Shown: positions 27,166-36,596, counted from the first letter of the stretch. The stretch is DNA of 64,000 nt from Treponema sp. (GCA_017619795.1 JAFZRP010000105.1:35881-99880), one strand, 5' to 3'. Notes: generated from the letters alone by a model not told the origin. Numbers and translations: made by a program.

Positions 27166-27167
27166 GC

Positions 27168-27479
27168 ATGGAAGTAAAGTTTCTTAACGAAGAATTACAA
27201 GTTTTATATCAAACAGGCTCCTCAAAAAAATATAAAACAGTTCCTGAACAGGTAACTAAGAAACTTGTACGTGCTGTCGATGTATTATCTGCTGCTACAG
27301 TTATTCAGGATGTTTGGAATTTTCCCTCATATCATTTCGAACATCTTGAAGGAAATAAAAGATATTCTATGCGCATGGATAGAACCTGGCGCCTGGAAAT
27401 GGAAATAGAGTGGACCAATGATGAATGTACAATTGGTATTATTGGTCTTTATGATTTAACAAAACACTATGGAGACTAA
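27168..27479 (+). CDS. higB: HigB-like toxin (RelE/ParE superfamily)
   Basis: The 103-residue protein has the RelE/ParE fold pattern and resembles HigB-type plasmid-maintenance killers. HFEHLEGNKRYSMRMDRTWR in the middle and a C-terminal GLYDLTKHYGD are typical. HigB toxins are ribosome-dependent mRNA endonucleases that halt translation. The gene precedes its antitoxin, the order usual for higBA. It has its own promoter with a flanking inverted repeat. The antitoxin's Shine-Dalgarno lies in the last codons of this gene. Confidence 0.8.
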   Translation: MEVKFLNEELQVLYQTGSSKKYKTVPEQVTKKLVRAVDVLSAATVIQDVWNFPSYHFEHLEGNKRYSMRMDRTWRLEMEIEWTNDECTIGIIGLYDLTKHYGD

Positions 27480-27483
27480 GAAC

Positions 27484-28590
27484 ATGTCCGAAGTTTTAAA
27501 ACCTTTTTACAACCCTGGACCTGGAGACATCATAAAAGATGCAATGGAAGAACTTGGCTGGCAGCAGGATGATCTTGCAGAAATACTGGGATTATCATTA
27601 AAAAGCGTTAATCTCATTTTGAATAACAAGCAGGCCATTACACCAGAAACTGCAGAACTCTTGGGCAAGACATTTTCAACCTCTGCAGAAATGTGGTTGA
27701 ATCTTGATGCAAAATACCAGCTCAGAAAGCTCGAAGAAAAACCTTCAGAAAAGAAGGAACTTACATATGCAAAAGCAGAGTTTAGAAAACTGATGCCTGT
27801 ATATGAAATGAAGAAAAAAGGCTGGTTTGTAAATGATGTTTCAACTGTTTATGGAATAAAAGCTGAACGCAAACGTATTTTTGGTGACGAAGAAAAAGCC
27901 CCGCAAAATGATTCCATGAACTTTTGTGCCCGTCAGACAAATTTTGATTATGATTACACTCTTGCATATTGTAATGTGTGGTATCAGTTCGCAAAAATCT
28001 TTGCAGAAAAAGAATCTCTTCCTGTATTCAATAAAGCCGGATTAGAAAAAATAGCAGAAAACCTCTGTGCCTACACTTTAGAGAAAGATGGAATAAACAA
28101 AATTATTTCAGACCTGCATTCCTGTGGAGTCGGCTTTTTTGTATTAAGTCATCTACAAAAAACATATCTTGACGGGGCAGCTTTTACGTTAGGAGATAAT
28201 CCTTTTATTGTATACACTGCCCGTTATGACAGAGTTGATAATTTCTGGTTTGTACTTGCTCATGAAATCTCTCACATTCTTCTGCATTTTGATCATTTAG
28301 CAAAAGGCTGTCTTGATGATATGGATTCAAGTGCAGGTTCAGAATTAGAAATCCAGGCCGATGAAAAAGCCTCTGAACTTTTACACACAGATGAAATCCT
28401 TGCCCTTGGAACTCAGTACCGTCATTATTTTACCTTAGACCGCCTGAGACAAATAAGTGAAAGTTTACAGATTGCAGCCCCTGTTGTATTGGGAATCTTA
28501 CAACATTATAAAATTATTGAATGGAAGAAGTTCAGTAATTTGAGAGAAAGTGTAAAAGATAAAATTGATGGGGATGTTGTTAAGGGGTAA
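27484..28590 (+). CDS. higA: HigA-type antitoxin fused to an ImmA/IrrE-like metallopeptidase domain
   Basis: The 368-residue protein joins two parts. The N-terminal HTH (about 10-65; WQQDDLAEILGLSLKSVN) matches HigA antitoxins. The C-terminal half (about 180-345) is an ImmA/IrrE-like zinc peptidase with HEISHILLHF and downstream acidic residues. Ordinary HigA is about 100 residues. Peptidases of this kind cleave repressors, so the protein may both repress and self-cleave under stress; that is inference. The ATG at 27484 has GGAG nine bases upstream, and one at 27469 is also possible. Its end overlaps the convergent rloB gene by 11 bp. Confidence 0.82.
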   Translation: MSEVLKPFYNPGPGDIIKDAMEELGWQQDDLAEILGLSLKSVNLILNNKQAITPETAELLGKTFSTSAEMWLNLDAKYQLRKLEEKPSEKKELTYAKAEFRKLMPVYEMKKKGWFVNDVSTVYGIKAERKRIFGDEEKAPQNDSMNFCARQTNFDYDYTLAYCNVWYQFAKIFAEKESLPVFNKAGLEKIAENLCAYTLEKDGINKIISDLHSCGVGFFVLSHLQKTYLDGAAFTLGDNPFIVYTARYDRVDNFWFVLAHEISHILLHFDHLAKGCLDDMDSSAGSELEIQADEKASELLHTDEILALGTQYRHYFTLDRLRQISESLQIAAPVVLGILQHYKIIEWKKFSNLRESVKDKIDGDVVKG

Positions 28591-29137
28591 TATTTTCTTC
28601 CAGTACATCAATAAAATCTTTCATCATAGAAAAAGGTTTATCAGAAGTTTGGTCATGAGTTATATTTTTGCCGGCAGAATTGCGATTTTCCCATAAATGT
28701 TCCTGCTGTTCAAATGAAAGTTTTCCCTTTTTATAATCCTTCCATGGAGTTCTTTTCTTAAGCATATTTATACATCCTTCACTAGAAAAATCTTTAGCAG
28801 GAACTTTTTGAGAATGTGCTAAGAACCATACTTCAATACATGGACGAGATAATAAAAGCTTTTCTTCACATGATAGCAAATTATCTACAACTGACTGGAC
28901 ATCGGCATCATACATTAAGAAGCAATCTATATTTTCAGAATTTGATAATACAAGCTCTTTTTTATATCGTGCAATTAGTCTAGAGTTAATTTTGTTTCCT
29001 ACAATCTTAGAAACAATTTTTATAGGAAGTCTGTATTTTTGTTTCAGAAAATCCACATAACATTCTTCTGTTTCACCTTCGCATAAAACCAGGATAACAG
29101 GTTTCATTTTTCGGATTGGACGAGTATTCTTTGGCAT
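28580..29137 (-). CDS. rloB: RloB-family protein (AbiLii-like)
   Basis: The 185-residue protein matches the RloB family: the N-terminus VILVLCEGETEECYVDFL and an Asp-rich strand CFLMYDADVQSVV suggest a Toprim-like fold with acidic metal ligands. SRPCIEVWFLAH and the final helix are also typical. RloB is found next to RloA-type ATPases in defence islands, and the pair resembles the AbiL abortive-infection system. It starts 2 bp after the ATPase gene, so the two are coupled. The cellular target is unknown. Confidence 0.78.
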   Translation of the reverse strand: MPKNTRPIRKMKPVILVLCEGETEECYVDFLKQKYRLPIKIVSKIVGNKINSRLIARYKKELVLSNSENIDCFLMYDADVQSVVDNLLSCEEKLLLSRPCIEVWFLAHSQKVPAKDFSSEGCINMLKKRTPWKDYKKGKLSFEQQEHLWENRNSAGKNITHDQTSDKPFSMMKDFIDVLEENITP

Positions 29138-29139
29138 AA

Positions 29140-30411
29140 TTACTCTCCGAATAGTTTCTTTATCGTTTCTATAGAAGAAGCTACATACGGAACAGCATCA
29201 AATCTTCCTTGCAGATAGCCTTTTTCAGCATCCATGTTTTCACGGAAATCTTTGAAATCAAAAAGAGAATAAAAATCTGTAGATGCATCTTCTTTTTTGT
29301 TAGTGAAATAAATCTGGTCTCTGCGAAGTTTTTTTATATCAATTAGATTTGTATTATGGCTAGTAAAAAGTAACTGCGCACTATTTGAGGCATGAACAAG
29401 ATTCAATATAAATTCCGCAAGCTCTGTATGCAAACTTAAATCAAATTCATCTATAACAAGAGTTTTTCCTTTTTTGCAAATATCAAGAAGAACTAAAAGT
29501 AAATGGAAAAGCTGTACAGTACCAGCAGATTCTTCAGAATATAAATCAAATCCTAGTTCTGGATTTTTTCTATGTGCAGTAAGAAAACGTACAACAGTTT
29601 CTGTTTGTGCAGCTGGAATGCTTGGAATCATTTCAGCTCCAAATTGAAAATATGTTGGCATTCCAGGAATTGTGATATTTTCCTTTCTTGCCTCAATATT
29701 TACAATATCACTGTCTGCCATCTTCAATGCTTGTAATAACAGTTGTTTATTCTTTTTAAATAGGGATAAAGCATAATCATTTGGAATTCTTGGTATACCA
29801 ACAAGAAGATCTGTCATAAAGAATGAATAAATCTTTTTAGCAAGCTCTCTATCCATCTGACTTGCTCGGCTTATAAAAAGAGTATTACGTCCTGTACTTT
29901 GTGCAACATCAAGTGGTTTTACAAAGAAACCATCGCCAAAACTATAGATTTCAGATTTAGGTTTTCCAACCTGTTCTTTACGAACAAAGACTTTTGCCTT
30001 TCTCTTTCCAGGATAATAATAAAGGCTTTCAGAAATAATCTCTTTTCGATTCAGCGAAAACGAATATTCATATTCAGTATTATCACAGATAAAATTAATG
30101 CTGAATGTACTAGGTTTTTCATGATATCCATCAAACTTGAATGGCATAAAATTAAAAACAATACCTTCATTATTTCTGTAAGAATCAAGAATTAAAGAAA
30201 TACAAAATGCTAAGGCTTTTACAATACTGGTTTTTCCAGATGCATTAGGACCAAATACTCCAATAGATTTTAGATACTTTCTTTTGTTCAGAGTAAATAC
30301 ATTATCAGACAGTTCTTTTGTTGCCGCTGTAGAAATACGCGCTGCTTCAAAATCTACCGTAAGAGTATCTTTAATTGAATAAAAGTTACTTAAAGAGAAT
30401 TTTAATACCAT
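29140..30411 (-). CDS. rloA: RloA-like AAA/ABC-type ATPase (AbiLi-like)
   Basis: The 423-residue protein is an SMC/ABC-like AAA ATPase of the AAA_15/AAA_21 type. The start LKFSLSNFYSIKD is typical, Walker A is GPNASGKTS (54-62), and Walker B with the D-loop is LVIDEFDLSLH (about 320), followed by LLFTSHNTNLID. Such ATPases act as sensors for small effector nucleases, here RloB. The two genes form a tight minus-strand operon. Together they are a plausible phage-defence module beside the type I system; the trigger is unknown. Confidence 0.8.
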   Translation of the reverse strand: MVLKFSLSNFYSIKDTLTVDFEAARISTAATKELSDNVFTLNKRKYLKSIGVFGPNASGKTSIVKALAFCISLILDSYRNNEGIVFNFMPFKFDGYHEKPSTFSINFICDNTEYEYSFSLNRKEIISESLYYYPGKRKAKVFVRKEQVGKPKSEIYSFGDGFFVKPLDVAQSTGRNTLFISRASQMDRELAKKIYSFFMTDLLVGIPRIPNDYALSLFKKNKQLLLQALKMADSDIVNIEARKENITIPGMPTYFQFGAEMIPSIPAAQTETVVRFLTAHRKNPELGFDLYSEESAGTVQLFHLLLVLLDICKKGKTLVIDEFDLSLHTELAEFILNLVHASNSAQLLFTSHNTNLIDIKKLRRDQIYFTNKKEDASTDFYSLFDFKDFRENMDAEKGYLQGRFDAVPYVASSIETIKKLFGE

Positions 30412-30490
30412 AAAACACCTATATTTGTAGAATTATTACAAATATAGCACTTTCACGGTTAAAAAGCAAATTTTATTTTATAATTATATG

Positions 30491-30590
30491 GAAAAGGAGG
30501 GGAAATCCTTCCCCACGCTCCAACCGCCTGTGGCGTTTTCCGCTACCCCTTCTGCGGGCTCAAGCGCCGCCCGCAACGCCTGCTATAGTT
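30491..30590 (+). repeat. GC-rich intergenic repeat, copy A
   Basis: In an otherwise AT-rich gap, this stretch begins AAGGAGGGG and includes CGCTACCCCTTCT (30541-30553). The same two blocks, in the same order and spacing, occur on the minus strand at about 36745-36680, so the copies are inverted relative to each other. Local hairpins are visible (GGGGAAATCCTTCCCC, GCGGGC with GCCCGC). It lies between rloA and the broken DUF2971 gene. Confidence 0.6.
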
Positions 30591-30591
30591 T

Positions 30592-31360
30592 TTACTTTTT
30601 CAATTGCAATTTACTGTCCAATATTTTTATATTCTGATTATATTTTTGAACTAAAGAGTGAACAATAATTCTTTCTGCTTCGTCTTGCAATGGACCTGTT
30701 GTAATTGTAAGGTTATTAAAGAAATCATCAAACAACATTAAATCCACAAAACGGGAACTTATATTTTTCTTATCTGTAATATTATTAAAAACTAATTGCC
30801 AGTTATTTGTATCTTGTGAAGGTTCTAGACTACAGCCAAGAAGAATAAATCGTATTTCTTTTTCAAAAGACCAGCAGGTTGCTTTTGTATTAAAAGCTGC
30901 ATCAACTTGATATTCATAACTTTCTTGTGTAGGAGTAGATGTATCTTTCATAAAAATTCTTTCTTCATCACTATAGTTAGTTTCAAAATAATGATTGAAA
31001 GTAGGTTTATCCAGTTGCCATACATTTATAAAATAATCAGAATCAACTTCTTTTTTTACATTTTCAACAACTTTATACATTCCATTTAATGGAGTTTCTT
31101 TACCATATAAATGGAATATAATTTGTATCAGATTCTAATCGAACTCCATGGCAATTATTTCCATAAATTTTCCATAATGGAATACTTTCGGTTGATTCAT
31201 TAGACCAACAGCTAATAAATACATAGTCTTGCATCGAACCAAAGTCTTTTGTAATTGCTTCATTTGGGTCATCTACGAACTTTGCATTGTTAAATCTTAA
31301 TGTTCTATTTTCGAGAATTAATGCTAATTTTTCTATTGATGTATAATGATATATTTTCAT
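30592..31360 (-). pseudogene. DUF2971 gene interrupted by a frameshift
   Basis: The first part (31360-31100, 86 residues) starts KIYHYTSIEKLALILENRTL and contains FISCWSNESTESIPLWKIYG, both typical of DUF2971, then hits a stop in PFIW. The second part (from about 31110 to 30592) continues the family in another frame, with TCWSFEKEIRFILLG. A one-base gain or loss near 31105-31115 explains the split, and YGKETPLNG in the second frame joins the parts naturally. DUF2971 proteins have no assigned activity but are common in defence islands. It may be a true pseudogene, a phase-variable gene or a sequencing error. Confidence 0.7.
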
Positions 31361-31485
31361 TTTACGTATTCTCTATATACTTCAATTTTAATAATTCCTG
31401 CTAGGTAATTTTTTATTTTATTATAAAATTACAATATATCTTCTTAGAATAGAATCACTTTGTTTCCATTATTATTTTTCTACAA

Positions 31486-33663
31486 TTATTTATATTTCTT
31501 TTCCCATGCAATAAGAATATCATCATAGGAATGACATCCTTCAGTTTCAATACTAAAATTTGAACAGTATCTAGCTAGTTCTTCTTTTTCTTGCTCATTC
31601 AGAGTTTTATATACAGATGAATTTAAAACTTCATGAATATATTTTTTACTTTCTTGTAAACAAGGAATTTCTGGGAAAGTATCTTTCCAAAGTTGTTCAA
31701 TCGAAATTTCTTTATCTGTCTTTGAGAACCATGTACCTGATAAAGCAAATATTAATTTTACGAAATTTTGTGGAAGTGTGAAGGTTTTTGAAAAATGTTT
31801 AGTAATATATTCAGGTTTTAGATAATGATACAAATATAACAAATCAGATTTACCAGAATCGTCAATCAATTCATAATTAATATTACTATTCTCAATTGAA
31901 GAGAAGAAAAGATTACATAATTCATCAAAATCTTCTTTACTTATGGCTTGATAATCCAAATTATTATTTACAAATGCATAATACTGATTCAAAAGAATAT
32001 CGCTAATACCTTTATAAATATTTAATACTTTTCCTGTTAAACATAATTCTCGAAGAAATTTATTCGAATTTTCCTTTTGTAATTTATATAGAATTGTTGT
32101 ACAAATTTGTGTTGTTCTATTGAATAATGAAAATTTGAATCCAGAATTATTTTGTTCATATCCCTTAACGACCTGAGCTCCATTTAACAGAGCTATAAAA
32201 ACAATTTTAATTCTTGTTTCATCCAGATATAAAACTCTTTCATCAATAATTGAAATAAAGTTTGAATATGTGATTTCTTTTTTACATAGTTCTAAAATAT
32301 ATGCTATTGCGTTTTCTTCTTCGTCGTTATATAAGAATCGATTTATATCTAGCATTGAAACATCATTTTCAGTTAATATCTGTTTGAAATATTTAGAAAA
32401 AGAGAGTCGTGATTGTAATAAGTTTCTGCTATCAATATCCCCCTCTTTAGAAAGAGATCCTGCGTCACATAAATATGCAAATGTTGGGAATAGAAAGAAA
32501 ACAATTCTTTTTACCAACTCAAAGTTGTCATCTTCTTCTGAAAAAAAATTCTTAAATGTATCAAGTACTTCATTCGATACTTCTTCTGTTTTTCCACCTA
32601 AAGTTTTTAAATAACTTTTTGTAAAATATGAATTATCTAAACCTAAAAGAATTGCTTTGTTAGTTTTTATATAATTAAATAGTTTAGGATAGAAAATACT
32701 ACAAGCAGTAATTGTTAGTAAATCCGAAATATTTACTTCATTTCCAATTATTTTATATGAAAAAATAAAACTATTACATAACAGTTTTATATCACGAATA
32801 TTATTGATAAACGAAGAAATGCAGGTCTTATACGATTTTTCAAAGTAAACTTTCTCTTGATAAGAAGAAAAGACTATTTTATTTTTATCTAACTGTTTTT
32901 GTAAAACTTCAAACAGTTTTTCTTCATTTGGTATAGGAACAGACCATTGTAGATGAATAAACTTTTTTAAGTATTCTGAACCATCACAATTTTGTAATTG
33001 ATGAATTGCCTCTGAAACTTGTTTTTTATCAAATGATAAGACATATGAAATTTTAGGGAAATCTGCTATTTCTTTTATTAGCCGAAAAACAAGAAGAATT
33101 TCCTCTTTGGTTAAACGATCCAAATCATCCATAATGATAATTATTTTTTTGGAGATTTTTGCATTTCTTAAATAATCAATTATAAGTTGTTTTTGAAGAG
33201 TAATAGAATCATTTTGTTTATTCTGCTTTATGAATATTGAAATCACAAGATCAAAAAAACAACTGATCCAGTGTCCAATTTTTGGAATATTTTTAGTATC
33301 ATTTATTAATAAATCCTGATATTTATCTAGTAGTTTGTATAATTTTGGTTTGTCTTTTTCTATAGGTAGATTATTCTTTAATATAGTGAAAAATTCTTTA
33401 AGAAGAATATTCTTATTTGTTATATTCCAAGGACTAAAATGAATAATAATAAACTTTCTTTTAGAAAGCTTATTTTGTGTTAGATTTAGAATAGAAGTTT
33501 TTCCTGTACCCCATTCCCCACATAAAGCAAAAACAAATTTACCTTCATCTGGAATTGCCAATAGAGCATTAGATATCCGTTCTGCAAAGAAGGAATAGTT
33601 TAATATATCATCTTCTTCTTTTTTTATGGGATTATCTGGAATGAATGTAAAGTCTTTTGTCAT
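31486..33663 (-). CDS. KAP-family P-loop NTPase
   Basis: The 725-residue protein belongs to the KAP NTPases of the STAND class. Walker A is GEWGTGKTS (49-57), Walker B is IIIIMDDLDRL (172-182), and a hydrophobic segment (about 127-145) lies between them, a KAP feature linked to the membrane. The long C-terminal half is helical and may be the sensor. KAP ATPases recur in phage-defence operons. The ATG at 33663 overlaps the stop of the preceding membrane-protein gene as ATGA, so the two are coupled. A GTG 12 bases upstream is less likely. Base composition is very AT-rich. Confidence 0.85.
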   Translation of the reverse strand: MTKDFTFIPDNPIKKEEDDILNYSFFAERISNALLAIPDEGKFVFALCGEWGTGKTSILNLTQNKLSKRKFIIIHFSPWNITNKNILLKEFFTILKNNLPIEKDKPKLYKLLDKYQDLLINDTKNIPKIGHWISCFFDLVISIFIKQNKQNDSITLQKQLIIDYLRNAKISKKIIIIMDDLDRLTKEEILLVFRLIKEIADFPKISYVLSFDKKQVSEAIHQLQNCDGSEYLKKFIHLQWSVPIPNEEKLFEVLQKQLDKNKIVFSSYQEKVYFEKSYKTCISSFINNIRDIKLLCNSFIFSYKIIGNEVNISDLLTITACSIFYPKLFNYIKTNKAILLGLDNSYFTKSYLKTLGGKTEEVSNEVLDTFKNFFSEEDDNFELVKRIVFFLFPTFAYLCDAGSLSKEGDIDSRNLLQSRLSFSKYFKQILTENDVSMLDINRFLYNDEEENAIAYILELCKKEITYSNFISIIDERVLYLDETRIKIVFIALLNGAQVVKGYEQNNSGFKFSLFNRTTQICTTILYKLQKENSNKFLRELCLTGKVLNIYKGISDILLNQYYAFVNNNLDYQAISKEDFDELCNLFFSSIENSNINYELIDDSGKSDLLYLYHYLKPEYITKHFSKTFTLPQNFVKLIFALSGTWFSKTDKEISIEQLWKDTFPEIPCLQESKKYIHEVLNSSVYKTLNEQEKEELARYCSNFSIETEGCHSYDDILIAWEKKYK

Positions 33664-34016
33664 TTTATTTTCCACAGAGAATTTCGTTCATTTTCTAAAG
33701 CATTTCGAAGTTGTATATATTTATCATAATTAATTGTTTCATTTTCCAGATAATCGTTATCAATACTATCAATTTTGTTATTCAATAATTCAATGCGTCT
33801 TACTTTTTCATTTAATAATTCTTCGTGCATTTTTGAGATTTCACTTTGATTTTTTATAAAATAAATATGGCTTGGAAACAAGAATGCATATAGAATACTA
33901 GATATCAAGAAAGTTAGTATAATTAAAAAAACAGGTATAAATATTTTTATATATAAATTTTTTATAGATATTCTTTTATTCTTTTTTAATTCTTTCTTTT
34001 GTTCAGTCCCAGACAT
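33660..34016 (-). CDS. Small membrane protein with coiled coil, coupled to the KAP NTPase
   Basis: I do not recognise a family. The 118-residue protein has a basic cytoplasmic N-terminus (1-20), one membrane helix (about 22-46) and a charged helical region likely to form a coiled coil (about 55-112). A very strong ribosome-binding site (AGGAGGT) precedes the ATG, and the stop overlaps the KAP start. The layout suggests a membrane anchor or effector that works with the NTPase, for example by damaging or signalling at the membrane. That role is inferred only from context. Confidence 0.7.
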   Translation of the reverse strand: MSGTEQKKELKKNKRISIKNLYIKIFIPVFLIILTFLISSILYAFLFPSHIYFIKNQSEISKMHEELLNEKVRRIELLNNKIDSIDNDYLENETINYDKYIQLRNALENERNSLWKIK

Positions 34017-34072
34017 TTCTTACCTCCTAGAATTATTATAAAACTTGTTTTTGTATTTTGATAGTACTGTAA

Positions 34073-35314
34073 TCATATATTCATGATTTTGATTTCCAAT
34101 TTTTCAACTGAATTTAATCCATGCAAATACTCATATTTTGATTTATTCATTAAATCAATTACATAATTAATAAAGTTATAGCAACATCTTTGTGAGTTAT
34201 AAACCTCTTTCATTTCAGGCATGTAACCTCCATGAACGATTCTATTTCTTAATATATAGCTGTTTTCATACCATTCATTCAAAGGTTTTTCTTTTTTAGT
34301 TATGTCCCAGATTCCTCCTAATATTTTAGGTAATTCAACAGTAATTTTCTTTTTGAATGGGATATCATCGATTTTCTTTGTAATTTCATCTATTTCTAAT
34401 TCTTCTTCATTTGCCCAATATAGAGCTAATATTTGTGTTAATAAAACTTCTATAGAGGTATTCATTTTTATTAAACTTTCAACAGTTGATCCTTTTGACA
34501 ATAAATATCTTGAATCTTGAAGATTACGTTTAAATTCAAAAAACAAATTTCTATCGAGACGATTTAAAAGGCTGTGTCCAAAAATTTCTTTATCAAAATT
34601 TGAACAGTGTTCTCTTGGATATGCTTGAACATTATGAACTGTCATCCAATTATATGTTTCCCAATTACTTACAGAAATTCCTCTAAAATGAGAAGCAAAT
34701 TCTATATTGTCTCTATTTATTGAACAAATATTGTCATCTTCGGAGATAAAAGCATAATTTAGTAAAACTTCATTTAAATCATCTATTGCAATTTGCTGCA
34801 AATATTTTTGTGCTGTAAAAACTCTTTGAGAAGTTTTGTAAAAAGATAATAAATCTTCTTCATTTTTTAATTTTGCTTGTTTAATAATTTTCATATCTTT
34901 TTCGATGTTATAAATCTTGTCATCAATTTTAATAATTGAAGATTTCATAACTATTGAAATTTCGCATCTTGTACGGTATGTTTCAAACGCTTTTCTATAT
35001 TTAAGAGGTTTCCCAATATAAAAAAATGATTTTTCTTTAAGCGTATCAAAATGGAATGAAAACCCTAATTTATTCTTGTCTTCAAATATTTTAAATGTTG
35101 AAAATTCGTTTTCACCAAAAGGGTTATCGATAGGAAGTATAATTCCAAACTGTAAAATAAACGAAGGTTCAACATCTTTATATATTTGTTTCATATGTTT
35201 AAAGCTTTTCTTATTTAATGAATAGAATTTGTCTAGATTTTTATGATTAGCCCAACAATATTTTTTATTTAATTCGTTTACATATTGATTAACTTTTTTA
35301 TTTTCTTCATTCAT
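34073..35314 (-). CDS. HEPN-domain-like protein (ApeA-like), candidate RNase effector
   Basis: The 413-residue protein has an N-terminal region of mixed strands (1-170) without a recognised family. Its C-terminal helical domain carries RNRIVH (356-361), fitting the R-x4-6-H catalytic motif of HEPN ribonucleases, followed by GGY as in ApeA-like HEPN proteins. Many such proteins cleave tRNA or other RNA during phage infection. It starts 8 bp after hsdS, with a GAGG inside the hsdS end 13 bases upstream, and lies 56 bp before the membrane-protein gene. It is probably part of the same operon. Assignment rests on the motif and context. Confidence 0.6.
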   Translation of the reverse strand: MNEENKKVNQYVNELNKKYCWANHKNLDKFYSLNKKSFKHMKQIYKDVEPSFILQFGIILPIDNPFGENEFSTFKIFEDKNKLGFSFHFDTLKEKSFFYIGKPLKYRKAFETYRTRCEISIVMKSSIIKIDDKIYNIEKDMKIIKQAKLKNEEDLLSFYKTSQRVFTAQKYLQQIAIDDLNEVLLNYAFISEDDNICSINRDNIEFASHFRGISVSNWETYNWMTVHNVQAYPREHCSNFDKEIFGHSLLNRLDRNLFFEFKRNLQDSRYLLSKGSTVESLIKMNTSIEVLLTQILALYWANEEELEIDEITKKIDDIPFKKKITVELPKILGGIWDITKKEKPLNEWYENSYILRNRIVHGGYMPEMKEVYNSQRCCYNFINYVIDLMNKSKYEYLHGLNSVEKLEIKIMNI

Positions 35315-35322
35315 CAGTCGTT

Positions 35323-36495
35323 CTATACCTCAATTTCTCCATTCATCAACTTTGGTAATAAAGTATCGCGAATAGATATTAATCGTTCTTTTTCACAAAC
35401 ATTATTATAGATCTGTTCTGTTATGGAACGTGAAAAACTATCAAATGAGTTTAATTCATCATCCGTTGGAATATAAATTAAATGCTTAATAATATGAGTT
35501 ACTTTTATACTTGGTTGAACTGAAACAATATCATACGCCAGTAAGTCATTTCTTATAAACTTAAGATACTCATATAAATATGTTGGTAATAATTTTTTTG
35601 TTCGGAATGCGACAACATTTTGTGCAATGCATCCAGTATTACCTTTGAAAAACTTCATTTGTGCCAAACTTCCAACTGTAGAAAGTAAAATATCATTTTC
35701 TTTAGGATGGCCATCTCTGAAGAAAGTTTTATATGTATTTTCATCAACAAATTTTGTGCAATTTTTATAATCTATAATTCTTCCGCTGCTATTAAGAGCA
35801 CCAACATCAAGAATAGGAAATTGATTTCGCTCTGGAGTTGATGGAGGTGTTTTTCCTCTATTATCAACAATATCTACAAGGTCTCCTAAAGGCTGTCCGT
35901 TTTTATTTGTTACATTTTCTATTTTCTCTGAAAATAATTTTTTGAAGAGGGCTTGGGCTTGCTGTTCGAGGTTGGTGTTTATTTTGTTGTTCAGTTCGAT
36001 TTTGTCGTCGAGGGATGAGAGAATGGCGGCGATTTTTTGCTGGGTGGGGAGAGGGGGAAGTTTTATTGAAAGATTTGCTACAACATCTGTTTGTACTCTC
36101 TGGCGACCTGAAGAACCGACCATTGATTTTATTGCTGGATTTCTTATTCAATCGCTAGTTACTAAATAATAAACAAAAAATGGATCTGTGATATTATTCT
36201 TTGCGCGGAACACGATATATTCTGTTGAACCAAACCCTATTTCATTATCATCAAGAATATTAACCATTGCGGTCTTACCATTTTCAAGACAAGGAGTAAT
36301 ACGAGCCATTATCGTATCGCCATTTTTGAATTTTGTTCCGCCTGTATATGGTTCAAATGAGAAGGATGGGATAGCTCGACAATATGGTTGAAGGACATCC
36401 ATACCTATCTTTTTTGCAACAGTTCCTTTTTTTAGAGATTCTGTTGGATTAATTTCAACAATATCTGATAGTTTACATTCTTTCCACTCTTCCAT
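35323..36495 (-). pseudogene. hsdS: Type I restriction specificity subunit split by an in-frame TGA
   Basis: HsdS chooses the DNA target of a type I system. Two open parts lie in the same frame. The first (36495-36151) starts MEEWKECKLSDI and ends FFVYYLVTSD. A TGA at 36150-36148 follows, and the frame then reads IRNPAIKSMVGSSGRQRVQ, the usual continuation. The whole, about 390 codons, is the normal length. A single C-to-T change of a CGA Arg codon would explain the TGA. Restart at the ATG of MVGSSGRQ would yield a 266-residue half-protein. The central conserved region is richer in G and C than the target domains. The start has AAGGA six bases upstream. Confidence 0.85.
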
Positions 36496-36513
36496 TTTCA
36501 TTCCTTTATTTTA

Positions 36514-36540
36514 TAGATTCCGAAACAAGGTCGGAATGAC
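36514..36540 (-). repeat. Dispersed hairpin mini-repeat, copy 2
   Basis: On the minus strand it begins GTCATTC and ends GGAATCTA, with ATTCCGA and TCGGAAT as stem arms. It matches the ends and loop CTTG of the copy at 4753-4782 and again lies directly before a gene start (hsdS). Confidence 0.5.
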
Positions 36541-36596
36541 GGTTAAACTTTTTAAATGCCCTACGCCTTCGCAGCATAGCTGCTCGGAGACTCGCT

